From the NCBI GenBank assembly GCA_030180135.1, contig CM058236.1, positions 2,914,001 through 2,978,000 on the forward strand: a stretch of 64,000 nt of DNA, read 5' to 3'. Numbering within the stretch: position 1 is the first letter of the stretch; each line of letters begins with the position of its first letter. Shown here piece after piece: positions 1-10,405 of the stretch. Under the pieces are notes generated by a model. The model made no database searches. It was not told the DNA's origin and saw nothing but the letters and a program-made list of their open reading frames with translations. Source of the DNA: Orychophragmus violaceus. Its lineage: Eukaryota; Streptophyta; Magnoliopsida; Brassicales; Brassicaceae. The position numbers were made by a program, and so were the translations under genes.

Positions 1-1020
1 CTCTTTGTCTGAATAGAGGTGCTAACTGTTGGAAAGGCTCCAAGCAGTAGACCGTAGAATAGTGTTTTTAATCTGAATGGCGGTGTAATTTGTTGAAATT
101 GTTTCAAGCAATAGCACCGCACTCTCTCCCACAACCTAAGCACGAAATTTATTCTGTTGCTGTAGGTGTAAGATATCTGAAAAGATGATCTTGATTCTAG
201 TGGGAATTATTTTAGTTATGTTGTAAACTTTACATAGACATGCTTTGGCAGTGTTTGTGTAAGTTAAAACTGACATCAGTATTATTTAATTATTGGATAA
301 TTAAATAATGGTCCCAAAGTACTTTATGGTCATCTTATAGGTCATCAAGTTGAAGACTTGATCATGAAACCCTATAAGTAAAAGATGACATAAATTATGA
401 TAGTCCCTAGTCAAGGTTGTTAAAATGGGACACTAACAACCACACAGACTAGTATGTGAGGTGACTGTTGGACTAAGTTTCATGGAGTCAATGATATGAT
501 TATCACAGTCAGTCACATAGATATATGTTGGTGAACATATGATCGGACATGACCCGCTTAATGAGAACTCCACATGATAGTTATATATAAGTGTCATGGG
601 AGGTTCTCATTACGACTATAGAGTATAGTCCTTAGACCTGAGTTCATCATGCTTTCTAGCATATGAATTGGTGCGCTTTGACCTTGTCAAACGTCGTTCC
701 GTAACAGGCGGCTATAACGGCATTGTTTCGACGTATCATGAAGTATGTGTAGAAACAGGGATGGAACAAAATGGGATTTGTCCCTCCTGTATAACGGGAG
801 ATAAATATCTCAGGGCCCATCGAAGATTTGATACTGAGAAAATGCATGGCCGTGCTCAAACGAGGTGATTGTCAGTCGTTTGTTTATCAGTATAGATCAG
901 AAGTTCGATGAACATGATGTTGGCTATAATAAGGATGACACAGTCTCTTGCCTTATGCCATATCGAGATATAGAGACGAAGGGATTATAGGAATAAGTGA
1001 TTCCAGTACAAGTGGGAGAT
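1..1020 (+). mobile_element. Decayed 3' end of a Ty1/copia element (RNase H end and 3' non-coding region)
   Basis: Bases 1-190 resemble the RNase H end of the intact copia at 17952-21899. The segment around the residues GGAVSWKSSKQS appears twice in degraded form (about 1-60 and 70-125) and is then joined to the end of the ORF (RPKHE... onward). Bases 200-1020 parallel the 3' non-coding region at 21900-22733, including a final purine-rich stretch (AAGTGGGAGAT) just before the LTR. No reading frame survives. The rest of this element lies left of the window. The internal duplication and frame loss show it is an old, dead copy. Confidence 0.8.
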
Positions 1021-1757
1021 TGTTGGGATTATGTCCTGAAATCACATTGTACGAACTCTAGAGATAGTTGTATTGTCGAGATCGGACAATTCATATGATA
1101 CTGGGTAATCATAATGTTTTTCTAGAAACCAATTATGACAAATGAGTTGTAACTCGTTTCCAGTATCGTATGAACCTACAGGGTCACACACCTAAGCAAG
1201 TTGGATATACTCTGCATGGGAATTGATCATTGGCATATGGTCTGATCGATATGTATTGGATACAAATCGAATATAAGTTTCAAAGGGGTGTATCGATCGA
1301 CACCATTGGGTGCGTCGGTCGATACATGACGTGTGTCGATCGACACCAATAAGTGTGTCGGTCGACACAATGGCGAAACCGAAACTGATGTTTCGGTTCA
1401 CCTCGAGGTCAGTATATAAACACGTTTTATATCTCGACCTAAGGTTGTTGGTTCTGCGCCGCCCAGAGTGTTTTCCCAGTGAGAAAACACAGAAACCTCA
1501 GAGAAACTTAGTTCCCAGGGAGATCCGATTCCCGGTACTAGCAACCCGGCGGATTCCAGCTTGTGTGCGTGTGGACTACGATAGAGGCGCAGCATCTGAG
1601 GCGCAATAGATCTCGTACTACCTGATCAATCTTCCACTGCCAAACACCAGGTAATCACGAGGTGAGATCCATGATTGAATTAACTAGACCCTAGATCCTA
1701 GGCTATCGGGAACTCGCGAGAATTCTGAATCTGTAGAATTGGCTCGGATTTCCAACA
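1021..1757 (+). repeat. Ty1/copia 3' LTR
   Basis: Starts TGTTGGGATTATGTCCTGAA right after a polypurine stretch and ends TTTCCAACA, so it has TG...CA ends. Its first 250 bases align by eye with the LTR at 22734 and, in reverse complement, with the outer end of the minus-strand LTR at 15732. It contains four palindromic CGATCG/CGGTCG-centred sites at 1294, 1316, 1337 and 1359, forming two pairs spaced 22 bp apart. The following bases GGGGC could be a target-site duplicate, but the partner copy lies outside the window. Confidence 0.85.
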
Positions 1758-1773
1758 GGGGCGTTACAAAAGG

Positions 1774-1789
1774 TGGTATCAGAGCATGG
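1774..1789 (+). promoter_or_regulatory. Primer-binding site (tRNA-Met type) of the gypsy-like element
   Basis: TGGTATCAGAGCATGG is complementary to the 3' end of plant initiator tRNA-Met. It lies 5 bp downstream of the LTR end GGGGCGTTACA, the position expected for minus-strand DNA priming. Confidence 0.7.
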
Positions 1790-4700
1790 TTCGTCATAGG
1801 TTCGAATATTCTGGTTTTTCAAAGTTTTCAATATGTTATCGAGTCAAAATGTGTCGCCAATGCAACCATTAGGAATCCGAGTCGCGTTTGTCAATCCGGG
1901 GAAATGGGTAAATTAGTAAATTTGCTAGGATTGTACTAACTGTTTTGTGTTTGGTGCAGACACACAGCAGAGTTGTCCTAGGAGGATTGGTGTGTGTGTG
2001 TGTGTGGGTTGCGACGACATGATGAGCGACATCAGCGTGGAGGACCGTGAGTCGATTGAATCTTCTTCAGTTAGTCCATGGCCATACTCCCATACTGCAG
2101 AGTACTCCCATATTTCGCAGCCTATTCTGGAGCACGTTATTACCAGTGTCAAGCCCATTGATCACTCCACTCATTCCAGGGCCGCCTTATGATAAAACTA
2201 CATCCGGAGTACCACCAACAGCAGTGGGTGCATCGCCGATATTCATCCCCGATGACATGGTGATCGAGTTATCCGAGACTCGGGAGTTAGGGGTCACTCG
2301 GCAGCAGCCACCGCCACCAGATGTTTCCATCATTACCACTGTTGTTACCCAGGAGTATCAGTTGTCACAACCACCAGCACAAATCCTGCCTTGTTTCATT
2401 TGCAGCCGAGAAGTACATTGCGCTCTTTTCGTGTCATGATCGAGACCGCGTCGCTCCACCACCACCACCGCACTCATTCCATCCTCCTTGCGCACCTGTC
2501 GGTTAGAATCCACATGAGTTGTACCGCTCATGTTGGAAATTAGGAAGTAGATTAGGCCCAGGTAAGTAAGGGCTCTAACTCCCTATTGATGTGTGTATAT
2601 CGGCTTGCGTTCGTCTCTAACGATTCAGTTGTGTGTAGCGGTGTTTCGTTTGGGACGGATTGGTAACCGCGAGTATGTAGACTTCAACGGACCTACGTAT
2701 TTAAAACTCTATGTGGTGAATAGATGTTTTATTTACGTAGTGCATGTGGAGTATTCGGTATTTGTTGTTTAAGTAATGAAGTGATCTTATTGCATGAGTT
2801 GGGATAATAAATGCAATATGATTATAACGCGAAAGAAAATGATGGTCCGAGTAGACGGTTACCACGACCCTAAGAGACTATCGTATTTGCCGATTTGCTT
2901 GATTGATTGGGTGTGATTGATTGCCTTGTTAGGTTGTTAGAATTTTGAATTGCTGTGATTGCTCGCTAGGTTGGTAGTTGTTGATTTTGAATCTCTGCAT
3001 TTCGTTTAATCGCTAGGTTTCTAGAAAGTGATTTTTTATTTTAATTAGCGAGATCGTTTGGTTTGCTTAGTTAGAATTGTTTTTGGTAAGCTCAGAATTG
3101 ACAAAGCGGGTTTTAGAAACTTATTCGAGATTGAACGGAATTATAGGATATTGTTATTTAGCGATGTGACCGTAAGGTACATGACTAAGTAACCATATTT
3201 ATATGAGGAAGTGATATCGGGATTAAGTTAAAAGAGGTCTAACCGTTCCAGTGTTGTTGAGGTTGTTGATGTAGGACGTGATGGACGATTGACAAGGACA
3301 CGAGACCGAACCCGAACCCGAGAGACGAGATGTTTTTTCAGGAAGCAGTATGACCCGAGCCTGCAAGAAAGTTAGTGTGGATTCAGAATAAAGTTGGGTA
3401 TCAGTGGCAGAAGAAATCAAGACGGATTCATTGATGAGTTAGTGAAGAGATTCCGAGGCATCAAAGTCAGTGGAAGCGTCCGTTTGAGGATATTAGTGGG
3501 AAGAACAGTTCTGGAGTCAGCAAAGCGTGGAGATCAGTGATCGAGGAAGTTCGAGGTGTGCATAAGTATCGCGGTTTAGTTTGGAAGGATGAACACCAAT
3601 ATTACCATAATGCCGATGGGGAGCGAGGAGCAGTACAGATGAAACAAGTATCGAGAATGGTGGGAGAGTCAGTGTTGTGCCATTCACGGAGGTCGAAGCA
3701 AAGTGGGGAAGTCAGAAATGTTGGTTCCAAATGTCATTAGTTGGCGCAGATGGAATCAAAACCTGAGTGAAGCAGTTCAGTCAAGATCATTGGTATTAAG
3801 AATCAAGATCGGAGTCTGTGAAGCAATGAGATGAGGAACCAGAAGTGATCGTGATTCAAGTTCTCAGTGTGGAGAGTTCAAGGCGTCGGTATTTTGGGTT
3901 TGTTCAAGAAAATGTTTCAGAAGTCAGTGAACATCGGGAGTGCAATTTCAGTTGATTCAGAGTTCGAGCGTCGGAGCAATTGAATTAGTTCAGTCGTGGC
4001 GACTTACAGAGTTCAGTTTCCGATTTGAAGTTTGTAGTAACGGAGAATTCGGGGACCGAATTCCTGTAAGTGGGAAAGAATGTAATATCCTGTTCCAAGA
4101 AATAGTCAACGGGCAGCAGAGAAGTCAACGGAGGGCATTTTCGTAATTTTTAGAAGATGGAGGGCATTTTGGTAATTTTATCAAAATGCGAGCCGGAAGT
4201 AGAGACAGGCAAAATGTTCTTCTTTTGTCCATAAAGAACATTTAGAAGACCAGACGTGGAAGAAATGGAGATTAAACGAGTTTTACGGACTATCGGGAAA
4301 GGAAACCGATAGAACCGATAAAACTTGTAAAAATCATTACGAGAGCTACGGGAGTCCGATTGAGGTGAAACGACTTGTTAAATTCTTATAAAAGAGTATA
4401 GTATTTCAAAAATAAGCTTGGAAGATTTATTTCAGAGGCTAGGGAGTTTCAATGATTTTAACGGTTTGTCGGGAATGGAAACTGACAAAACCAAAATAAC
4501 TTGTAAAATCCATAACCGGAGCTACGAGTGTCCAAATGGGGTGATTAAAATTGCTAAATTCATCTAAGAGCATCTAGAATCTGAATATGGGGCTTGGTGA
4601 ATTTATGAAAGCATCTAAGGAGTTTATAAAATATTAAATACGAAAACAGTATTATCGGTACGTCGGAATGATTCGGGATTGAGGAGCTTCTAAAAGAAAA

Positions 4701-4994
4701 TCGGTGCAGTGTTTTGGCAAGATTAAATCTCCATGAGACAAGTATCTTCTGATCCTTGGCGCCACCTCTTCTTATTGGATTCAGAGCATGGGTTTGGTAC
4801 ATTGAATGTGTTTAATCTATAAAAAAAGAGAGACTTGCTCCCCAAGTATACATGGAACTTGGCTGCTTCTTGGGCATGGTGGCGTGTATGGCTGATAGGA
4901 GAGGAGTAGCCAAGTGTCAAGGCGTGGCAGCAGCTAGGGAAGGAAGAGACATGTGTCAAGGACATGTGTCAAGGGAATAAGGATCTCATTTTGC

Positions 4995-5001
4995 TATAAA
5001 A
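4995..5001 (+). promoter_or_regulatory. Probable LTR TATA box
   Basis: TATAAAA within GCTATAAAAGGAGG, about 915 bp into the LTR and about 40 bp upstream of a CA/GA-rich leader. This is a classic plant core-promoter context and would define the U3/R boundary. Transcription is inferred, not shown. Confidence 0.5.
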
Positions 5002-5039
5002 GGAGGCTTGGGATTCATTAGTTTTCATCACAAAACATA

Positions 5040-5490
5040 CACAACAAAGAGAAAGAGAGAAGAGAAGGAGAGAAGCGTGAGAGGAGGAGAAGGAGAAGGA
5101 GAAGAAGAAGAAGAAGAAGAAGAAGGAGAGAAAGAGGAGGAGGAGGAGAAGAAGAAGACCGGAGGAGGGAGAGAAGAAGAAAGAAGGTGAAGCGTGAATA
5201 AGAAGAAAGAGGAGAGAAGAAGCGTGGAAGAGAGAAAAAGAAGGAGAGAGAGAAGAAGAGAAGACGAGAAGAAGAAAGAATAGGAGCGTGAGAGAAGAAG
5301 AAGGAGAGAGAGAAGAAGAGAAGAAGAAGGAGAGAGAGAGAAAGAGAACCGGAGGAGAAAAGAGAACCGGTAGAGAGAAGAGAACCGGAGGATAGGGATA
5401 AAGAGAGCCGGAGAGAAAGAGAACGGGAGAAGAGAGAGAGAGAGAAAACCGTAGGAGAGAGAAAATGAGGAGAGAGAAGATGGTCCGGAG
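5040..5490 (+). repeat. GA/GAA-rich purine tract
   Basis: About 450 bp almost entirely of A and G on the plus strand (GAGAAGAAGAAGGAGAG-type repeats with interspersed ACCGG and GCGTG). Long ORFs on both strands here (poly Glu/Lys/Arg or poly Ser/Leu) are composition artefacts. The tract sits just after the putative TATA box, so it would be the start of the LTR transcript. Confidence 0.85.
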
Positions 5491-6270
5491 GCTCCATCGG
5501 AATCATTCGGTCAACGGTACGGTCAAGAGCGGGTCAAGGTCGGGTCAAAGCAACGGAGGTTCGGGGAAGGTTCGAGATAGCGTTGGGTTCATGCTGGGTC
5601 TCGTTGTTCCGCTAGTCCGTCAATCCATCCATCCGTCGTCATAATAACACTGTGAGTCGGCTAAATTATGTGTTGCATTTAGCTAGAATCATATAGATCC
5701 GGACTTGATAAACCGTAGTTTAGGTTGCATACCTGATTGATTGAATTGGTTAGAACGGCTAGGTTGATTAATAACTCAGTTAATTAATTAAACGGTTAGG
5801 TTAAGAGATGCATGCTAATCGTTGATAGTTCGTTGATTGCTTGATTGAGTGTTGCATTAATTGATTGATAGTTCGTTGATTTCTTGATTGGGTGATGCAT
5901 ACATATAGAATGGCATGCTAGGACCTATATGCATATATATGTTAGTAAGAACGTAATTAATGAATCTATATACGGGAAATTATGAGTTGATTAAAATACG
6001 GCTAAATGACATAACACACTTAGAATATAATAACGGGGTGGATTAATGAATGAAAGTTAATGAATAATGAGATGTCGGGAAGTTAGTAATTTTACTAACT
6101 CTAAACCGGCAGATCGAGGACGTATTAAAAGAAACTTAGGAAGTGATAAGAAGTGGTGATTGATGAGCCGTCTACGGATTAGCAATCCGCTAATCCAAGG
6201 TAGCGGACGTAAATTGGTTAAAAGGCGAATAACCTAGTTAATTGTTTGTGTGGTGTTGTGATTGATTGAT

Positions 6271-6390
6271 TGTGTGATTGCTTGCTTGTTTATCTACTTC
6301 GGTGTTGGGCCGAGTAGACTGTTAATTGTTTGTGTGATTGCTTGCTTGCTTATCTACTTCGGTGTTGGGCCGAGTAGACTGTACTGCAGA
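6271..6390 (+). repeat. 60-bp tandem repeat (about 1.9 copies)
   Basis: The block TGTGTGATTGCTTGCTTG... ending CCGAGTAGACTGT is repeated with an exact 60-bp offset (6271-6322 and 6331-6382). A third partial match to the GTGSGGGMCGAGTA portion follows near 6400. It lies inside the long LTR. Confidence 0.75.
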
Positions 6391-7651
6391 TACTTACTCT
6401 GGTGCGGGACCGAGTAAGTTTGGCTGATGTGGAGGTTGGTGATGGGACTTGCGGGATGGATTGGGGATTAAGATAGTGTTTCTGTTTGACCTTATTGGTA
6501 TTGCGTGATAGAGTCCCAGAGAGTCTGCGTGTTTACATTTCTGTTATTAGGACTCGATAGGGCGCGTTAGATCCCGCAAGTCTAGAGATGGCGTTCCGGT
6601 ACTTCCGACCCGATTGGATCCTCGGGTAGTTACCTGGTCAGGCACGTACCTTCCGTAGTGGTTCTGGCAGGTGTTAACCTATGGAGTGACGTCTGTAGGT
6701 GTGTGGTCCGGAGAATACGGGGTCGCGTCCTAGGGCCGGACTGCATGGAAGCTTGGGTTATCTAGGGGTAGCCTGAGTCACCGCGTATCGATGGACGGAG
6801 AACGGTGTCCTAGCCGTTGGACTTCTTGTTATCGCCTAGGAGTCGTGGGAGGTTTTAGCTACCGTGGCGGCAGCTAATTGTTCCCGTGGAAGTCACCGAG
6901 TTCGCAAAGTGGGCCCAGATGGTGTGGAGATTGCGTTAGAGATGCGATAGATAGATCGAGTCTAATCGAGAGCATGTGCCGCAGTGTTCTCGATTCCCTT
7001 GGTTACTTCCTTGTTGTTGTGTTGATATTTGATTGCTTGTGTGTTGTGGAGCTCGTCACGTCTTGGTAGCACGTGACCAGCGATTATACTTGATTGTTAT
7101 TTTGGGTTTTTGGGCGGGATTATTAGATTGATAGCAGCCTTTAGTTGGGAGTCGTCTCACTGGGTAATCTTAGATTACTCATTAGACTCTTTTGTATTTT
7201 TCAGGTTTGGCGTAGCTCGGCGGACGCGTAGGACACTCGGAGTAGTCTCGGGTTGGCATTGGGTATCGGTTGTGAAGCATATTGACTATATTTTCAGTTG
7301 CGGATTTCTTGAGCGCTCGCTAATGTTTTGTATTATACCGTATATTATTATGAATAAGATTTATATTTTTAAAGTAATAAAAACGGAATAATTCCCTGAT
7401 ATACGGTTTCGTCCGAACCGAACACAACTCGTGGAAACGGTACAAGTTGAAAAGCTTTGTATCGTGGAAACGAGGTAAACAGAGTCAAGGATGGTTTGGT
7501 TCGAGCCATTGACTCAAACCGGACTGTCTCTGGCTTTCGTATTGTGACAAACTCTTCTTGTATGACTGCTCGGGTTCGATCGGTCATGTTCTTGTTTGAT
7601 TGTTGGCCGGTCAGCTCGTCGGTCAGCGGAAAACGGGATGGGGGCGTTACA

Positions 7652-7900
7652 CTTACTCTATGTAGTTGGTCTGTGGAACAGAGAGGACGTGGTTGTACTC
7701 AAAGCTATTTGATATAGTGGATTACGGTCCCGTAGTTTTTCCTTCTCATATCGAGGAGGTTTTCCACGTAAAAATTGTTTGTCTCTTTACTTTGCGTTTT
7801 GAGCTTCTTTCTGCCATTGCATATATTTTTCTCACAGGCTCACACAAGTGCGGAAAACTATATTCCGCTGCGCCGCTGTCGCGTTACATGTTTCCCAACA
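7652..7900 (+). repeat. Truncated Ty1/copia LTR (3' part)
   Basis: Contains the U5-type block GGATTACGGTCCCGTAG..., then GGTTTTCCACGTAAAAATTG, and ends TTTCCCAACA at 7900. This is the usual arrangement of plant copia LTRs, where a 'CCGTGGTTTTT...TTTTCCACGTAAA' block lies 100-150 bp from the end. No primer site follows, so this is a solo or 3' LTR remnant. The left boundary is uncertain; it abuts the end of the gypsy-like LTR. Confidence 0.55.
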
Positions 7901-8859
7901 GAGTGGCCTCTTTTTTTCACTAGAATTTTATTTATTCATAAACAGATCCGAGAAAATTTGCAAGGCCGGATAAATCAAGAGATAAGAGTTCAAATGTTTT
8001 ACGAGAGACGAAAACCCTAATATTTTAAGGGAGATATAAGCAAGCAAGAATACATTTTTCGAAGCCAAAGTACCACAATTTCGAAAAAGCTAAATAATGC
8101 TTAATCGAAACTACAAATGAAGCAACCAAATACTAAATAAAAAAGGTAAAACCTTTAGCCTGTAAAAGAACAAACGGGAAAGAATCGAAGATGTGGAACA
8201 ACATAACCCACAAAGTCGCTGCAATAAAGACTTACAATACTAACGGAAGAGGACCCAAACTAGAAAAAACCGTGGTAAAAGAAGCCAAATCCCTAAAAAG
8301 CAAATATCTTAAACCACAAATGAGAACCTGAACCCCCCCCCCCCCCCACAAACACCTAATCTTCATCCTAAACGGTCTAATTCATGAGTTTTGCACAGCC
8401 ACAAAAAAGACAAGAACTTAGGCTTACAAAAACTAACTACGAAGATTTAGGAGAAAACTGCTTATTCAACTACTCTAAAGACGGTGGTTGGTTTTAAAGA
8501 AGAGGCCAAGGACCTTGTTCTGCAATAAAACGTTTCTATAACAATCAAGTCCGGAGCATTACTCAAGGACCTTGTTCAGAGTAATTTGGACATTATGTCC
8601 AACTACTCTTGGGCTAATTGCACTGAGTATATCTTTTCTATCTTTTTGTTGCAGTTTTGTATCTTCTTAAACGTTTGTTCATTTTTGTATCTTTTTGTTG
8701 ATGAGAGAAGGAATGAAAAGACTAAATTAACCTTACACTAGTGAACTGACCAATTACTCAATTGCTAACCAGAAAATTTATGGTTGTGGAATTTTAATAA
8801 TGGCAAAGAGCTAATTTATTTTAGGTCTAAAAGGGAAAAAAAAAATCAGAAACGTCATC
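7901..8859. other. AT-rich DNA without recognisable gene
   Basis: No ORF with recognisable motifs. A run of 15 C occupies 8333-8347. The stretch 8480-8620 carries the partial repeat AAGGACCTTGTTC(T/A)G at about 8510 and 8567. Probably old transposon or MULE flank. Confidence 0.5.
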
Positions 8860-9125
8860 TCTTTCGATCTACTCTCTTTTCCATTTTTCAGTGACGAAGG
8901 CAGGAAGAACATTCGTTAGGGTTTTGATACTCGTATATTGGTAATAAGGTAATGGTGTAGTACTCTTATATTTGGTTGTAGGGATTTCAAAACGTTAAAT
9001 GAATTCAATGTATGTTTACTTTGCAGAAGATGGTAGACAAAAGCCTACCGAGTAGATTGTACAAGACATATCGATATCCAGATGGTTGATTGAATATATA
9101 CTCCAATCCGGAGATACTAAACAGA
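8860..9125 (+). pseudogene. DUF1985/ULP1-family gene, 5' piece (leader, leader intron, first codons)
   Basis: 8860-8950 looks like a transcribed leader (CT-rich, ...GTTAGGGTTTTGATA). It is followed by a likely intron ending TTTGCAG at 9026 and an ATG at 9030. The reading frame gives MVDKSLPSRLYKTYRYPDG, a TGA stop, then LNIYSNPEILN. This matches the conserved start of crucifer DUF1985 proteins (LPxRLY...YPxGRLNIYSxPxIL), so TGA stands where an Arg CGA is expected. The frame ends exactly at the CACTA terminus at 9126. The continuation is found at 15733 and 23094. DUF1985 proteins are typically joined to ULP1-like SUMO-protease domains in MULE-borne genes. Confidence 0.6.
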
Positions 9126-9514
9126 CACTACAGGAAAAATAGTGTCTGATTCTGTTGCCATAACATTATCTGACACATCATTCCTTCTGTCACCATGCTT
9201 GATCCAACAAGTTCGCCTCTTGTACTTGGGATCCATACCCTTAATCACTAGATGCTCCTCTATTATGTCTAGCAGTTGATGACAAACATTCCGGCAAACT
9301 ATGCAGGGGCAAAACATTTCAGTTGGATTACCCAATCTCTTTGCTGCTGTAGTCACAAAATTTCTTGCTCCCTCAACATACTCAGGGCTAGCCCTATGAT
9401 TTTTGGAAAAAATGCAAAGTTAATTTCTATTAGTATATTAGAAACTAAGTTCCAAAGACTACACAAAACACAGTCCGAAACATACCTTGGAAGAAAAACC
9501 CACGCCTTATCCAT
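9126..9514 (-). pseudogene. CACTA transposase-associated domain, N-terminal fragment
   Basis: Read on the minus strand, exon 1 (9514-9486) begins MDKAWVFLPR. A likely intron (GTATG at 9485, AG at 9394) follows, then exon 2 continues ASPEYVEGARNFVTTAAKRL and CPCIVCRN, with a later HLVIKGMDPKY...WIKHG. This is the Transpos_assoc domain found at the N-terminus of plant CACTA TNP2-like proteins: a W-x3-R start, a C-P-C..C zinc-like cluster and the I.KG....Y..W..HG ending. After about 100 residues the frame runs into the terminal repeat, so the transposase itself has been deleted. Confidence 0.8.
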
Positions 9515-10405
9515 ACCACAGTAAGATCACACCTCCACCACCAGTTATACATACATTTGGAATAGTAAGTTCATCATTCAGACACTCCAATAAATCACAT
9601 ACATTCACATTAAACCATAGTACAAAGTCACTGAGGAACAAACATTAAAAAAACAGCTTACCCTTAATGTCTGAGCAATAAGAGGCCTCTAAGGATAAAA
9701 TGAATCAATAATCTGCAATCAAATGTAAGTAAACCGTGAGTAAATTGCAATAAAAAACGGACTCTTCATCACAAGATAGTGTAAATATGAGTAACAGTAT
9801 TTATAATCAATGTATACATGTTAGCTCAACTAGGATTGAAATTCAGCTGCAAAAGAATCATTATATATGAATTAACTACTAAATAGAAGCCCAGAAACTT
9901 AGAAATCGAGTAATGCAGAAATCAATTACATGAACACAAAACCATCAAAGTCGATTTCCCAAATTTAAACAAAAAAACAAAACAAAGTTTACCTTCGGTG
10001 TCGGACAGAGAGAATGAGACTGAGAGAGCGAGATCGTGAGAGATTGAGACCGAATGACAAAGATCGGGGCTGTTTATGGAAAGATCTATGAACAAAATGA
10101 CGAGCAAGAAGGGGGTCGATTTTCACTGTAGAACCCTAAGCTCGTTTCTGAAGAAGAACAAGAGGATAAGACAATTAGGGATTTAATGTTTTTTTTAATT
10201 TTACCTATATAATAGCGTCTAAATACCGTTTCTGCTATTAATAGTTAAAGTGTGAGGCGCCAAAAGCTAAGTTTTTATCTCGCCAATCATATTATAGCGT
10301 TTAAGTTTCAAAAGCGCTATAGAAAGGCCAGGCTCTTATCAACGATAGCACTAACAAATAAACCGCTATCCTTATGTGCTATGAATACCTATTTTTCCTG
10401 TAGTG
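9126..10405 (-). mobile_element. CACTA (En/Spm-type) deletion derivative
   Basis: Terminal inverted repeats CACTACAGGAAAAATAG (9126-9142) and its reverse complement ending at 10405. Subterminal AGCG(C)TAT-type motifs cluster at 10210-10390, as expected for transposase-binding subterminal repeats. The flanks (AGA left, AAT right) are not a 3-bp duplication, and the left flank is the DUF1985 gene while the right flank is copia coding sequence. So the element appears to have lost its original left flank. It contains only the first two transposase-gene exons in minus orientation; the catalytic part is missing, so it is non-autonomous. Confidence 0.85.

Larger units (their letters stand above)
1758..7651 (+). 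mobile_element. Non-autonomous Ty3/gypsy-like LTR element (LARD-like), 5' LTR interrupted by copia
   Basis: The 11 bases GGGGCGTTACA (1758-1768) precede a tRNA-Met-type primer site. The same 11 bases recur at 7641-7651, marking the two LTR ends. The 3' LTR starts with TGTAATATCC at 4081 after a purine stretch. TGTAAT...GTTACA ends and a tRNA-Met primer site fit chromovirus-type gypsy elements. The internal region (1769-4080, about 2.3 kb) has no protease, RT, RNase H or integrase motif in any frame. At most a serine/proline-rich gag-like start is visible near 2020-2450. Most of the 5' LTR is left of the window because the copia LTR is inserted 11 bp before its end. The lineage is an inference from the termini only. 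Confidence 0.55.
4081..7651 (+). repeat. Long 3' LTR (about 3.57 kb) of the gypsy-like element
   Basis: Runs from TGTAATATCC, after the purine stretch AGTGGGAAAGAA, to GGGGCGTTACA. It contains a TATA box near 4995, a 450-bp purine-only tract just downstream, tandem repeats and GATTGATTG-rich DNA. No ORF of interest is present. The length is unusual even for chromoviruses. The boundary call rests on the two termini and could hide a second insertion or a fused element. Confidence 0.5.

Noticed and set aside
656..868. Opposed 66-67 codon ORFs
   Set aside because: They lie in the copia 3' non-coding region and have no counterpart at the equivalent place of the intact copia (22370-22590).
5008..5506. 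Long ORFs on both strands (poly Glu/Lys/Arg and a 162-codon Ser/Leu-rich frame)
   Set aside because: They arise from the GA/GAA purine tract; there is no domain, and both strands are open only because of low complexity.
8333..8347. Run of 15 C
   Set aside because: An isolated homopolymer in unassigned DNA; length may be a sequencing artefact.
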